From Tenodera sinensis (taxonomy: Eukaryota; Arthropoda; Insecta; Mantodea; Mantidae), in assembly GCA_030765045.1 (NCBI GenBank), contig CM060963.1:67851117-67915116 (forward strand): a stretch of DNA of 64,000 nt. Direction: 5' to 3'. This document shows positions 47,460 through 58,814 of the stretch, in pieces. Both the position numbers and the translations under genes were made by a program. Position 1 is the stretch's first letter, and every line of letters begins with the position of its first letter. A model generated the notes under the pieces. The model did no database searches and was not told the origin of the DNA. It worked only from the letters and a program-made list of their open reading frames with translations.

Positions 47460-48305
47460 AAAAGTCTGATGTGTTACACTCTCACAACTTTCTCTACTCT
47501 TGTACTACCTATTCCTACAAACTCTTATTCCTGCATATTCATGTTAATCGAGATAAACATTTGCAGAAATAAGCTTATTGCTAATTTTGTTTTAGGTGCA
47601 AAGGGAATATGGGAATACAGTAGGCTTTGAGTGATAGTCAAACCTCAGGTTAGTCGCCATATGAAGGTTTTCAAGTTTCGTTCTATTTGCACGGCCAAGA
47701 GAAAGTCAATAACTACCTTTCATTGGAGAAATATTTAAGCATCGCAAAACTCACACAAATAACAAGGAATATCTCAGAAATTGTTCACTCTACAAAAATG
47801 CATTTGGACATACCTTGTATGTTTTTTCGAGATCCACAGTTTTGTAGAGTCAAATTTGGCCTCTCTTACGGTTTACCACTTATGCAAAAGTTATCAAGAG
47901 TAAAGAGGACTATGGGCTATAGCGAGAAAGTTCAAAATTTCCATAAAAGTAGCTCAAATATATGCAATTTTAATCATGATAGTTGGAGCCATTTTTCAGA
48001 AAGTCGATCTTCGTAAAACTTGTCCATTTAAAGGGTAGTTTAGGGTAAAGAAACTTTCTTCAAAATATTCGTATCACATCCTTGAAAGGTATTAAACTTA
48101 AATACCATCTTTGGTTTTTGACCAACTTTTCGTTTTTGAGTTATACCGTTCACAGATACAGAAACACACACAGACGGAGCTTTTGCTAAAAATATTTTCT
48201 AAAAATATTCAGAGTGCCTCAAAACACAATTCCGGTGAAATCTCACCATCGAAATTTTGGATTCAACACAGTACTTCCCGTTATTTCTATAGATAGTAGA
48301 GAAAG
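47460..48305 (+). repeat. Rep-A copy K, near full length
   Basis: Runs from AAGTCTGATGTGTTACACTC through TTTACCACTTATGCAAAAGT, TTGGAGCCATTTTTCAGAAA and CGTTCACAGATACAGAAACA to GAAATCTCACCATCGAAATT and the boundary GTAGAGAAAGTA. It keeps the short CA seed without expansion, so it is close to the presumed ancestral layout. The 109- and 61-codon frames in it are not genes. Confidence 0.85.
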
Positions 48306-49009
48306 TAAGAAAAATGATTCCGTAAGTTGCAAATTTTCATTTTCGTCCATAAGGATTACATATTTCACATTTGTATCTATCTACCCTATCATTCCTATTC
48401 GAAACTTTGCTCAAGAATCAACCGTATTTGTCCCCATTTTATGCACAGGGTTACAGTTATCTACAGGAGTCGTCTCTTAGGGACCCTTGGAACGAAGTTT
48501 GTAATTTCTATGTTTTATAGGTATGAAATCAATGCTTTGGACACTTAAAATGTTTATGTTATGAACTACCAGTTCCAGCACAATCTGTGTTATAGTTATT
48601 TTAGCGTCTTAAAAAATGTAGTCGAGAAACACCAATATTTCTACACACATGCATCATGGTCAGGGAGTTAGATTACCTGTTTTTCATACCTTCCCTCTTT
48701 TGTATGGTAGTCTTTTTCCTCAGATTTATAGCTTTTACCTTACGGCGAGATGCCGTTTAACCACTTCTTTCCGCGGAATTTGGTTGTCTTTGAGCCTTTT
48801 TAACCCATATTTTATTTAAATACTGCTGAAAATTTAAGCAGAAAATTTGATATTTTGTCGAGACCTTCAAGATGAAGTAAACGGGAGCTTTAATAAACAC
48901 TATGAAAACCAAATCATATTCTCATACATTTTGGGAGTTTTAAATATAACAATAATTTAAAAAATAGACAATAAAAATCATTAACTTGTTGGTGTTAAAA
49001 TAGTCTTAT
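48306..49009. other. unassigned DNA
   Basis: No gene or repeat boundary was recognised; short overlapping frames at 48214-48548 lack motifs. Confidence 0.4.
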
Positions 49010-49620
49010 AGACTGGAAAATTCCTCCACCCTAAGCTACTGTTTACATCGAAAATGTTGATTTCCTCAAAAATGACTAACGATTTTGATTAAAATGTCAT
49101 ACGTTTAAGGTATGTTTATGGCAAATGTATATTTTCATTTTCTGGCTATAGCCTACGTATTATTGTTTGCTCTTCATGACTTTTGGATAACTGGTAAACC
49201 GCAAGAAATAGGATACATCTTATTATATAAAAAATGCAGATGTACTCGTTAAAACACAAAAGTTATGTCTAAATACATTTTATTGTATTGTGAACCATTT
49301 CGGAGATATTCCTTGTTATTTGCGTGAGTTTTATAATGCTTTTACTTTTCTCAAATTGAAGGTCATTATTAACCTTTTTATATGTTGGCCGTGCAAATAG
49401 AACGGAATTTCAAAGCCTTCATATAGCGAGCAGCTTTAAAAGGATTTAACTATCGCACAAAGTCCACTGTATTCCCATATTCTCTTTGCACCCAGAAGAA
49501 AATTAGCAATAAGATAATTTGTATATTTTTTTATCTCGACTAAAATTAAAAAGATAGGGTTTGAAAGAATAGTTAATACAAGAGTAGAGAAAGTAGGTGA
49601 GTGCAACATGTCACATTTTT
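49010..49620 (-). repeat. Rep-A copy L, 5' two-thirds
   Basis: Minus-strand copy with ATTCCTCCACCCTAAGCTAC, AATGACTAACGATTTTGATT, GACTTTTGGATAACTGGTAA, GGCCGTGCAAATAGAACGGA and the start near GTGCAACATGTCACATTTTT. The CA seed and 3' end are absent. Confidence 0.75.
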
Positions 49621-49629
49621 TATTTGAAG

Positions 49630-50046
49630 AACAAAACTCGTAAAGAACCTTAAATAAAATGAAAAACAGGGGTGACGGACGTACAGTCTCATCATGCTTG
49701 CCCGATATCGAAAGGAGTTGGAGAAAGCGTGACTAAACCACAGTCGTCTGTCCCACTCACAAACTGAAAACCACTCATTCAACGGACTAGACCAGCCACT
49801 CCCTCTCGCCAGACGGAAGACCAACGTCACAGCCAAACCTTACTGAAAGAAACAACTTAACTCCCACCGTACTGCTAAATCAAGGCAAAGAGTAAAGTCG
49901 GAAGGATAATCCGGTACACTGCTTGCGAACATGAAACAAATATGAGCAATGAGGGATGCGTCCCACTACAGAAGTACGGGGTCTCACAGCAAAATGTAGC
50001 ATCACCTATATATTCAAATATTGTGACAAAATGACCAATAGACAGA
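49630..50046 (-). mobile_element. leader region downstream of LTR 2
   Basis: This sequence follows the LTR 2 primer site in the minus direction and would be the retroelement's 5' leader. It starts with TGGTCATTTTGTCACAATAT, which resembles the LTR 1 leader (CTGTCATTTTGTTACAATAT). The minus frames (65 and 87 codons) show no gag motif. It is cut by Rep-A copy L near 49620. Confidence 0.45.
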
Positions 50047-50064
50047 TCCCACTCCTGACACCAG
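50047..50064 (-). other. primer-binding site of LTR 2 (tRNA-Leu)
   Basis: Minus strand CTGGTGTCAGGAGTGGGA begins at the LTR end. From its second base, TGGTGTCAGGAGTGGGAT complements a tRNA-Leu 3' end (ATCCCACTCCTGACACCA) over 18 nt. Confidence 0.75.
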
Positions 50065-50613
50065 TGTGACAAATGACACTTTCAGTTACTTTTTTCTTGC
50101 CACTTTATTTCTCTTAACTAAAACAATGCCAAGCCTTATTGCAGAACTTAAATTATCGACGCGAGGGGGTACTTTGCTACCACCACCGGTGGTACACTGT
50201 CTGAGCAATTTTTAAAGGAATTTCATTTCAAAGTTGGGCATTATATCTTTCATGTTTTTAACGGTAATATATAATATTGTTTAACGATTCCTTTTTTACT
50301 TTTTTCCATACGCGATAATTAAATGACTACACCTAGCTGTGGCGATACACACATTCTCTCAATACTGACACACCTACACACACACCTATACGCACACACA
50401 TACACCTACAGCCACACGCACACCCACCCCTACCCAACCACCCACCTACCTACGTACAAGCGAAAATGACGTAGTGCGGACTTTTCTTGAAATACACATT
50501 TTCATAAACAAGCCTAGAACAGTTTTCTAAAAATGTCTTCCCACTCGATCCATTGTTACGTGGTTTACTCGCCGCGGAGTGGTGTGATCTTAAGCGGGCA
50601 CCCGGCGTCACCA
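50065..50613 (-). mobile_element. Gypsy-type LTR 2, 549 bp
   Basis: Minus-strand start TGGTGACGCCGGGTGCCC (50613), polyadenylation signal AATAAAGTGG (near 50104), end ATTTGTCACA (50065), primer site directly after. It matches LTR 1 at both ends and at CAGTTACTTTTTTCTTG, and matches LTR 3 at AATGACGTAG and CATAAACAAGC. A CA-rich, cytosine-rich low-complexity stretch fills 50360-50450. Only the LTR and a leader remain; no gag or pol frame follows. Confidence 0.75.
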
Positions 50614-50774
50614 TATGACAATTATACACAAAAACTACAAAATAATACGGTGCGTGTATAAAATTTTGGACCTCTTCTTAAAGCTTAATAAGTACACTAA
50701 TACCTAATATAAATCAAATATCTTATCACAATTTTAACCATGAAGGATTTGAATTTGTGACGTAGTGATGTTGT

Positions 50775-51184
50775 ATGGAGAAAATGGCTGTTTACCCACC
50801 GATTATAGTTGGTGTGTTATTGATAATGCGCGAAGAGATAGTGTTACAGCGCGTCGACGAGCATTTGGACGGCAATTTGGATATCCTGCCCTTTCCGCTT
50901 CGACAATCCCAAGGTCCTACACATGAACCCATAAACCTCTCCAGACTTGGCAGCAGTTACCTTCATACTCTAAGAACCAATCACGACTCGTCCGAGCACT
51001 ACCAATTTCATACAGATGTTGCGAGGGACCAATTACCGAAATCCTGTGGATGGCCGCCTGCAGATTTGAGACGGGATATCAAACTGCTTGTTTACAGTGT
51101 TTCTAAAAGAATAACTTCAGGTGATGCAACAATACAACCAAAAAAAAAAAAAAAAAAAAAAAGAAAAAAAGAAAAAGAAAAACA
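50775..51184 (+). pseudogene. open frame ending in an A-rich tract, possible retroposed sequence
   Basis: A 120-codon frame (MEKMAVYPPIIVGVLLIM, VARDQLPKSCGWPPADLR, DIKLLVYSVSKR) runs into an A-rich tract at 51140-51184 with no stop before it. An ORF abutting a poly-A-like tract suggests a retroposed copy truncated at its 3' end or an unknown LINE piece. No AATAAA or clear target duplication was seen and the protein is not recognised. Confidence 0.25.
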
Positions 51185-51243
51185 AGATAATGCTAGATTT
51201 TCTCATATCTTACTGTCTCTTACGTATGCCATAACGGGCTGAT

Positions 51244-51415
51244 ATACGAGGGGTGTTCCATTGACGTACACTTTATTTCTTTTAAACTTACTAAGAACCT
51301 CTGTACCTCATCGTAGTCTCCATTAAGATACATACACCTTCCAGCAATTCTATAGACCCTCCTCGAACCACTTTTTGAAGTCTGTCACATCCACCATAGG
51401 ACAAAAACAGCCCTG
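51244..51415 (-). pseudogene. mariner-like 3' end with transposase C-terminus
   Basis: ACGAGGGGTGTTC (from 51246) resembles an outer mariner/Tc1-group end. Read on the minus strand, frames give VTDFKKWFEEGL and, after a shift, RIAGRCMYLNGDYDEV, matching the transposase C-terminal pattern F..W......C..L.GDY.E. The rest of the element is missing and the R1-type LINE remains follow. Confidence 0.5.
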
Positions 51416-51599
51416 TAGCCAGCGCAACCGCAAACTAGAGGCTTCCGGTATCCTCTGTAATATATACTGGACCTTTTGGACTTCTTTATTTACTATCAAT
51501 ATATAAGTATTACAATTTATAGTAACAGGAATATTTAATAATTTCAATTTATTTAACAAAATTAACGTAACAATTTATATATTGCATGCATAAGACAAA

Positions 51600-52920
51600 C
51601 TATCTATTTATGAATTCTAAGTATTTTTCAGTGGAAACATCTGCCAATGTGTTGATAACCTCAAATGAGTGCCCGCGCCTTACTAGGTCATACAATTGTT
51701 GGTTTGCTCATAATCAAAAATAGTATGGCCTATAACTCCGCGTTATAGGCCCATCGAATCGAAAATTCTCACAATGAATGCTCCGGTGAGTCTAACGCTC
51801 CACATTTACATACCGAACTCTCAGATTGACCGAATTTAAGAAGGTAGTCTCCGTATGAGCCGTTGCCCTTCACATAGTGAATAAACACACTTGTTAGTAT
51901 TAAAAACAAAAGGCGTTACTCCCTTATGTATGGGAAAATGAACTCTTCTACCAGTATCCCTTCCTTCCCATTTAGTTTACCATATGTCTAAAACCTTTTC
52001 CTGTAAATCTAGCTCCTCTTTTACTCTTTCCCTCAAGAGTTGCGACGCTCGAAACTGGATTGTCTTTTCGCAGCCAGTACCGGGAACCTCACCACCTTAT
52101 TTCTAAATTGGGGGGGGGGGGGAGGGGAGCGGGCCTAAAAGTACCAATAACCCCTTGGTGGAGGGTATAAAACGCACCCACTAATCGGATTAAAATTTTT
52201 CTTTATAGAGCTCTAAACGCTCTTGCCGCCCCAAGCAGTTGGGTGCGGTGAACCCACTCAGCAGTCCCGTGACCAACAATTGACGATAAGACCACAGTAT
52301 TTATTAGGCTACTTTAATCTGATAGTTCGTTATCGTACAGATTTTATTTAAAGCGTTAAAACACCTTAAAAATTTCTTCAACTTGATTTCTAAAACTTAA
52401 GCTTTCATCGATAACATCGTCTAAATACCTAGTCCTACTTCTTATGGTAACCGATTCCTCCCCTCTGACTTTTATTATTGGAGATCTTTGCAATTTTTCT
52501 TTAAGGAAAACATACCACATTTTCTCCACATACATAATTTAATATCCTTTCATTCAACCGCCATTCGCTCCATTATAAAATTACATCTTTCTTTGATCTC
52601 TCTAAGGGAACCGGCTTCTATTAAAACAAAATACCACTGACGTGTGCTACCACCAAACTGAGGTCTTTGTGCTATCCATCCTAATTAAAACATCTTCTGT
52701 TCCAATATTCCAAAATAAAGGACCACAAACTGATCCTTGGGGACAACCCTTAGTTGGAGATTTTGAATAGCTTTCTGGTAAGTGACTGCACGCCAACTAC
52801 AGTAATCTAAAATTGTGTTGTATAACTGCTGAGAACTACCCGTTTCCATTAGCCCCTTTTGCAATGTCGGCCAACACAAATGATTAAAAGCTCCATTTAT
52901 ATAGGACATGTCTCGGAGTA
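51600..52920 (-). pseudogene. R1/Jockey-type LINE ORF2, heavily decayed
   Basis: Minus-strand blocks appear in ORF2 order from high to low coordinates. INGAFNHLCWPTLQKGLMET (motif A region, 52.9 kb) is followed by LYNTILDYCSWRAVTY, then VPKDQFVVLYFGILEQ (decayed motif B). YLDDVIDESLSFRNQVEEI comes near 52.4 kb, ELDLQEKVLDIW near 52.0 kb, and YGDYLLKFGQ with CKCGALDSPEHSL (C-terminal Cys/His motif) near 51.8 kb. Stops and frameshifts are frequent, and a G run (52110-52122) lies inside. The catalytic FADD block was not found. Confidence 0.7.
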
Positions 52921-53084
52921 TGTGGCAATCAAAAGGGGCGAAGTCAGGAGAATAGTACCTGGAACCCCATTTCAGCGATGACAGTCGTGTTTCTCTGTGT
53001 GTTTGTGCTGCGTTTAGGAAGTGACGGACATATGCCCCAGGTTAAGATGTTCCTGCACTATTATATCAAAGAAGTGCAAAGAAT

Positions 53085-53526
53085 TGTATTTTCACACTGG
53101 TATTAATGCTTGTTGCAGCATCGAAGCAAAAATAACTAAACAATAAATAAATAAAGTAGTATGTTTTCCATCTAATTCAAACTATAATTGGTTAATTTAT
53201 CCTAATTAACGTATTGCTACTCGTAGGAATACAAAAGTAGAACAAAAAATATAACAACATATAAAAACAAACTTATTGCCACATATAAGCCTTATATATG
53301 CACATATTTATCTGCAGTTTCTAAACATTACTAGTAAATTGTAATAAAAAAGCTATTTATTTAAACATAGAAGTCATTATTCTCACAAATTATCTCATAA
53401 ACCATAAATCACTCCTCTAGTTCTGCTTAATATTGCTGTTTCCATTTGGTTTCAATTAAGGGCTTCAAGCATCTATATAATACAAGCTTTCTTCGCCAGC
53501 ATACATATATAGCAAGCTGGTGTGTC

Positions 53527-53603
<77 letters not shown>

Positions 53604-53730
53604 CTCAACATGCATCACCTTCCCTCTTTCCCCCTTATCAAGCCACGGCGTTCAAGCCTCAAAAGACTCCAGAAAGCGATACAAAATCCGCTGGAGACTT
53701 TCTTTGGAACTTTTTGTACATACAATGCAG
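53085..53730. repeat. Rep-B copy 2, compact form
   Basis: Matches 12.30-12.51 kb and 14.45-14.89 kb as one contiguous block, in the same orientation. It carries the YVCW..KLVL peptide on the minus strand and a (TG)n(AG)n array at 53521-53600 that copy 1 lacks. Confidence 0.6.
53521..53600. repeat. compound (TG)n(AG)n microsatellite
   Basis: About 20 TG units followed by about 15 AG units. Confidence 0.95.
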
Positions 53731-53914
53731 GGTAAAGGTTATAAAATGAAAGCAGACATTTCGCCCACTGCGAACAACTTAAACGCAATAGTTTTCGAAC
53801 GAACGCACCTATACAATCGCATTACTAGGATATCTAATATTAGAGCTTACTAGGTTGTTTGCTGCAGCAACAACCTTACGTGTTTATTTCTCGTAAAGAA
53901 ATAAATGCATGTAT

Positions 53915-54180
53915 ATAAATACAAAAATACAGCGAGGACCTACTAGGCCCCGCGCGACTAACGGTGTTCTACCAGGGCGCGCACCTAATGGAGAGTTAAG
54001 ATCAGAAGGGGACAAAAACGACGGGAAAAAAGTCGTGGTAAATGAGAAACTACCCGAATATTTAATAACCGACAGGGGAAAGTCAACAAAAATCCTGGAT
54101 CAAAGCAAGCGATGTGTAGGAATTGAACCCGAGACCTCCGGAATGCAAATCTCATATGTTACTTGTCCACTTTCTTATTG
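53915..54180 (-). mobile_element. tRNA-headed SINE, diverged family 2
   Basis: Reversed, GATTTGCATTCCGGAGGTCT and the B box GGGTTCAATTCCTAC (about 54120-54133) resemble the heads at 30.0 kb and 57.85 kb. The body differs and shows no ORF. Confidence 0.55.
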
Positions 54181-54983
54181 GACGTGGACTAAATACCTGA
54201 CGTCTTCCTCAAGCAGAAACTGCCTCACCTGAAACACAGAAATGTTTACCTCATTTATTTGGTTGCAGTGTATGAAAGATATGCCTCAGGAAATTCATAC
54301 AGCCGCGACAGCAAAATGCCATGGAGAAGATCCAATTTCTGGTCTCATAAAATTCTCTATGCAACACCACAACGAATACTAATGAGCTCACACTCGGCGC
54401 TACCGACATTCCAAAGCGAACAAAAAGTATCCTGGCCCCAAAATGGGTGTAATCGACTGTTGGTGCCAAACTCCATCACTGGTTTCATTGCCTCTTTATC
54501 ACTCCAATGCAAATAAAGTGGCTCTCCATTCACCAGTCAAAAATATCCACGGCCATTACGCAAATGATCCCGTACCTGGCAGTTCCCAGTGTTTGTTCCA
54601 TCGGCAGAAATGAATCTGCTGCACAACTTTCGAATTAAACGGGAAGGATGTTTGCGTTTTGCTACGTCACTGACCATGTCAGCTGACCAGCAAGTATTTG
54701 ATAATTGATATAGGATCCGTGCGAATAGCAAGTGTTCATTATGATGGGAACTAGAGTAAATTATTCACACGAGGTAGACAAATAAATCTCGTCTGCTGAT
54801 GTGACGTCTGTTTCCACATATCTTTGGAGGGAGGAGGGAAATGCTATGGAACCCAAATCTGGTATGAATGACAAGCACGGTATATCCTACATGCATTGTT
54901 CAGTGATTGGCTGCAATTACACTTATGGAAACAATTCATCGGGTTCTACCTTCACTATATGCATAGTAAGCACATAAACTATT
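54181..54983. other. unassigned DNA
   Basis: Open frames on both strands around 54.25-54.73 kb show no recognised domain; possibly another repeat. Confidence 0.35.
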
Positions 54984-55900
54984 GTATTTCACTCAAAATC
55001 AATACTGAGATTTCACTGTAAATACATGTTTGAAGTTCCCTGAAATCAAAACCCCAAAAAATTATTTTTAGAGAAAAGATCCGCGTTCTATGTGTTTTTG
55101 TGTGTGCCTATGAACAGTGTAATTTAGAAGTAAAGATGGTTAAATACCAAACAGGTATTTGGGCTTCCCATCTTCCAAGGACACAAGACGTACATTTTTG
55201 ACAAAATTACGCGGCCCAAGCTACCATATGTTTGAAATACTTTTATGAGTAGCCTTCAAACCTTTCGCAACATGAGGCGGTCGCAAGTTACCCGCCACAT
55301 GGGCATAGCGCCATTGCACGAGTAGTGTTCGCACAAAACACATTGCCTACAGTGCACAGTGTCTTTCAAATGTGTGCGCTAATCCTTCGTAGTAAAATCA
55401 AAATATTGACGTATTGCTGAACTTCTGCAAAAAGTTGGGAGTGAATATTTTACTGCAAATGGGAACAACATTGAATATAACTTAAACAACTACTTTATCT
55501 GCAACATGCGTGCGTATCTAGACCCCTCTGTGCAGTGATCATGTGACAGACTGACCCCCACTTCCTGTAGTCCAAACTCCGCAACCTTTCTTTCTCTGTA
55601 TGAAGGTTCGTTCCCTCTTTATGACAAATGAAATGCATGATGATGACTTTTGAACAGCAGATAAATCGTAAAGCATATATCTTAAATACATTTTTTGTAG
55701 CGTTAACTAATTCAGAGATTTTTTATTACAGCTTCACGGGTGATCAGCCGTGTGAGGTTTAAAAAGGTTTTAAACCTTATTTCAGACATATTGTCATTGC
55801 TTGCATTTTGTCATATTTATGCTTTTCTGAAATAGTAGGTCCTTAATCGTGTTTTTACCCCTTGGCCATGCATATATGAATATATGCTTACATGAATTTC
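54984..55900 (-). repeat. Rep-A copy M, degraded and interrupted
   Basis: Minus-strand landmarks: CAATACTGAGATTTCACTGT (54999), TTCCAAGGACACAAGACG, GATGACTTTTGAACAGCAGA, CTAATTCAGAGATTTTTTAT and CTTGGCCATGCATA. About 350 bp of unrelated sequence (55260-55615) splits it. Confidence 0.55.
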
Positions 55901-55904
55901 TAAG

Positions 55905-57015
55905 CCATCACATGAATTTCTCTACTCAGTCTTATTCAAATTATTCGTAGAAGCGCTTATTCTTCTATCTACTTTATAATTTTATTATGTAAAAATTTGC
56001 AGAAATCATATTGCTTCGTATTTTCTGTAAATTTTAAACATTAGCCAACTCCATTAAGATCTGGTCATTATTTAATGAATTTAAATTTGTGTGGCCAAGA
56101 TATCAAATAACGAATAATGACTTATTGTTTAGGAACAGTATTAGAAAATTGTTGGAACATTCAAACCAATAAAAGGGATACTTCAGAAGTGATTAACTGC
56201 ACACAAAATTGTATTAGACATAAATGGTGTGCTTTAACGAGATCTTCATTTCTTGTGAAGTAAGATTTTCTCAATCGCTTACAGTTTACCAATTATACAA
56301 GTCATACATAATTCAGAGGACTTCCGAAGCTAAATTGAAGACATGCATTTCATTGGTCATAAAAGTAGCTTAAGTACAGGTATAGTATTTTAATCAACCT
56401 TTAGAGCCATTTTTGAAAAAATAAGTTAATTCTTACAAAAGGTAGTTTTTCTTAAAAAGTTTTGTGTCATATCCTTAAAAGAACCTGAACTTAAGTTGTA
56501 AATTAGACTTTTCATCGATCCTTTGCGTTTCAGCTGTGCTATTTAAAAGCCCCCCACCCTTAGTGTTTCTACTCAGCCCCGGCACAACAGCCCATGAAGA
56601 GCTAAGCCTTATCGCCCAGCCGCTGTGTCCCCCACTTCGACTCACTACAGGCGTCATTGTTGGGGTGCAGTACTGGAGGGTGGTACGTGGTCTGCGTCCC
56701 GATCCCTTCCGGCCAGTTATGCGGTCTTCATGGCCTGGGGCTCCTACTTTTCCATCAAGTAGCTTCCCAATGGGTCCCCCCGGGAAGAACGAGGCTGAGT
56801 GCACCCCGTGTCAGACCTCCAAAAGGGGATAAAATCCCCGTGCTGGTACTGGGGATCGAACCCGGGTCCTCCGCGCCAGGATAAGCGCACTACCAACTGC
56901 GCTACGGAGGTGGTCGGGGGGTGTTTACTGTGTGAAATACGCATTTCAGGTTAAATTCTTAATTTTTGGGTGGAATGCTGTACCACCTCTATCTACCATG
57001 TGGTAAAGAAAGTAA
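55905..57015 (+). repeat. Rep-A copy N, split by a SINE
   Basis: The 5' part (55905-56535) has ATGAATTTCTCTACTCAGTC, ACAGTTTACCAATTATACAA, TTTAGAGCCATTTTTGAAAA and TTGCGTTTCAGCTGTGCT. After the SINE it resumes at about 56925 with TTTTTGGGTGGAATGCTGTA and ends at GGTAAAGAAAGTAAA. It lies head to head with copy M. Confidence 0.7.
56540..56916 (-). mobile_element. SINE family 1, copy 2 (tRNA-headed), nested in Rep-A
   Basis: Reversed, the head starts CCTCCGTAGCGCAGTTGGTA (A-box region, D-arm-like GCGC..GTGCGC) and has B box GGGTTCGATCCCCAG. GGGGATTTTATCCCC and a body shared with 23.66-23.93 kb follow. The anticodon arm does not fold like a real tRNA. The 109- and 98-codon frames over it are not genes. 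Confidence 0.8.
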
Positions 57016-57814
57016 ACTATAGCTGACACAGAATTTAAAGGCGGGTGGCCGTCAGAGCTGGTTAACACAAAATCCAATCAGGGGCTTGCAGCCTTTCAGT
57101 GTTGTAAACACGCTGTGAAATCACGTTGTAAAGCAGGTGATATAAATAACGTTTGCGACTCCAAAATTTACTTACATAACTCAAAATAGCAGTGGTCAGC
57201 TTTAGAACGTTATGTCTACCATAGGCTAAAAATATAAATATTATGCGTATAATGATAAAACATATAAAATACTGAAAATAACTAAGATTGTACAAACAAA
57301 AACTATAAATTACATTTTTTGTGAATTTTCAGCCTTTAGGCTCTCCTTGGACTGAATAACCCAGTCGATATTCACGTAGGCAACACCACTCTCCATTTTG
57401 TCATCTCTGTTTTCAACGCACATAAGAAAGCGCCTGCTAGTCATTTATCGCATGTCAGCTTTGTATTTTCTTGCTCGAGTAATTCTGCTGGACTTTGCAC
57501 CAGCTTACACGCCCTCTATACATCGTAGATATTTACTCAGTAAATAAATCCACCTGTGACCCAGACAGTGGCTAGCATTGCGGACCCTATACTGCTCCTG
57601 TTAAAGAACACAGCCACAAGTTGTGAGCAATTAAGTGCAATTCACTGCTGCAGAGTATCTAACGCTGCTTCCTTGTCTATCTGACCATATGCACGCATGA
57701 AACAGAGAAATCATTAAATACATTTAATTAAAGCTATGCTAATTTTTATTGCTGTAAATTGCATATTTATTCCCAGGTTGAGATTTTTCTATTACTTATT
57801 GCGTATTGATCTTT
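57016..57814. other. unassigned DNA
   Basis: No recognisable gene; the 77-codon minus frame at 57062-57295 has no motif. Confidence 0.4.
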
Positions 57815-58115
57815 TAACCGAACGGAAAGGCTTCGCGGTAACGTGTGAGGCTTGCGTTCGGGATGTCTGGGTTCAATTCCTAATGGAATCTTCTATCACA
57901 GCTCTATTTCTCTCATTTTCTCTTATTTCGCCTCCCTTTTTCGTGTAATGGAAGGGCTCTGGGACTGTGTTGGTTTACAACGGGCATATGTCGGTTCCTG
58001 CAACAGAGGAGACTCTGAGCAACCTCTAGCGAGAACCGGGGAAACTGGACTCAATAGTGAGGCCACCCTACGGTGGGTTGGGCTGGTCGTCAGTGAGCGT
58101 CTCCCGGCCGGGTGG
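57815..58115 (+). mobile_element. SINE family 2, plus-strand copy
   Basis: The head AAAGGCTTCGCGGTAACGTG, GAGGCTTGCGTTCGGGATG and B box GGGTTCAATTCCTAAT correspond to the head nested in LTR 1. The body differs and runs through CTACGGTGGGTTGGGCTGG. The 88- and 132-codon frames are repeat translations. Confidence 0.65.
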
Positions 58116-58814
58116 TGAACATTTAACATTTGGGGACGCAGCAAGTCTCTGTCGTCTGCGTTAATCGGTCCTTCAGCCTTTAGGTCTCCTACGGTTTTTT
58201 CCTTCCTCCCAGGGGTGTACATATGTGCCCAATTGCACATGTACGCTCCGTTTACTAATTTACCTAACTTCACATCTTGATATTTTAGGTGATCAACGGG
58301 ATAGATTTGTAAATTTTCCAAAACCCCAACTATTTATGGATTGAGTTTAACTGTTATATCGTTAAAGATTTGTTGCCAAATTTGGTGCATATAAAACAAG
58401 TCATCGTGAATCACGGGTTTTAAAACATTGGCCAAAGCACCAAATCATTGTCAAATAGCTAGCTTTGGGAGCATGTCCTTAATTGATTTCAAGACTTTCA
58501 GATCTTAAAAGTATCCATTAGCGAGAATTTAATACGAATGTTATACAGTTGTGATACCTCTTGTAAAGTGTTGTATATAATTTAATTTGACAAAATTTGA
58601 TGATGTACAATGTGGTTTATAGGGACATTCGAGAGCATTCGAGAGATGTTTGCTATCTTACCACACACTCCCACCGGTATCGTCCTCCTCACATTACCAT
58701 GAATTAATTAGAGCAGCCAATGTTGTCGGGATTAAGCCGGGATATCTGTAGTTATGTTAACTTTATTACAACACTGCCACAAAAAGGCACGCACACAAAT
58801 ACGCACATACATAA
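58116..58814. other. unassigned DNA
   Basis: GTACATATGTGCCCAATTGC near 58218, followed by ACATGTAC, is a short imperfect inverted repeat. No gene was recognised. Confidence 0.35.

Noticed and set aside
56850..56916. Possible functional tRNA gene on the minus strand
   Set aside because: A and B boxes are present, but the anticodon and acceptor stems do not pair and a SINE body follows.
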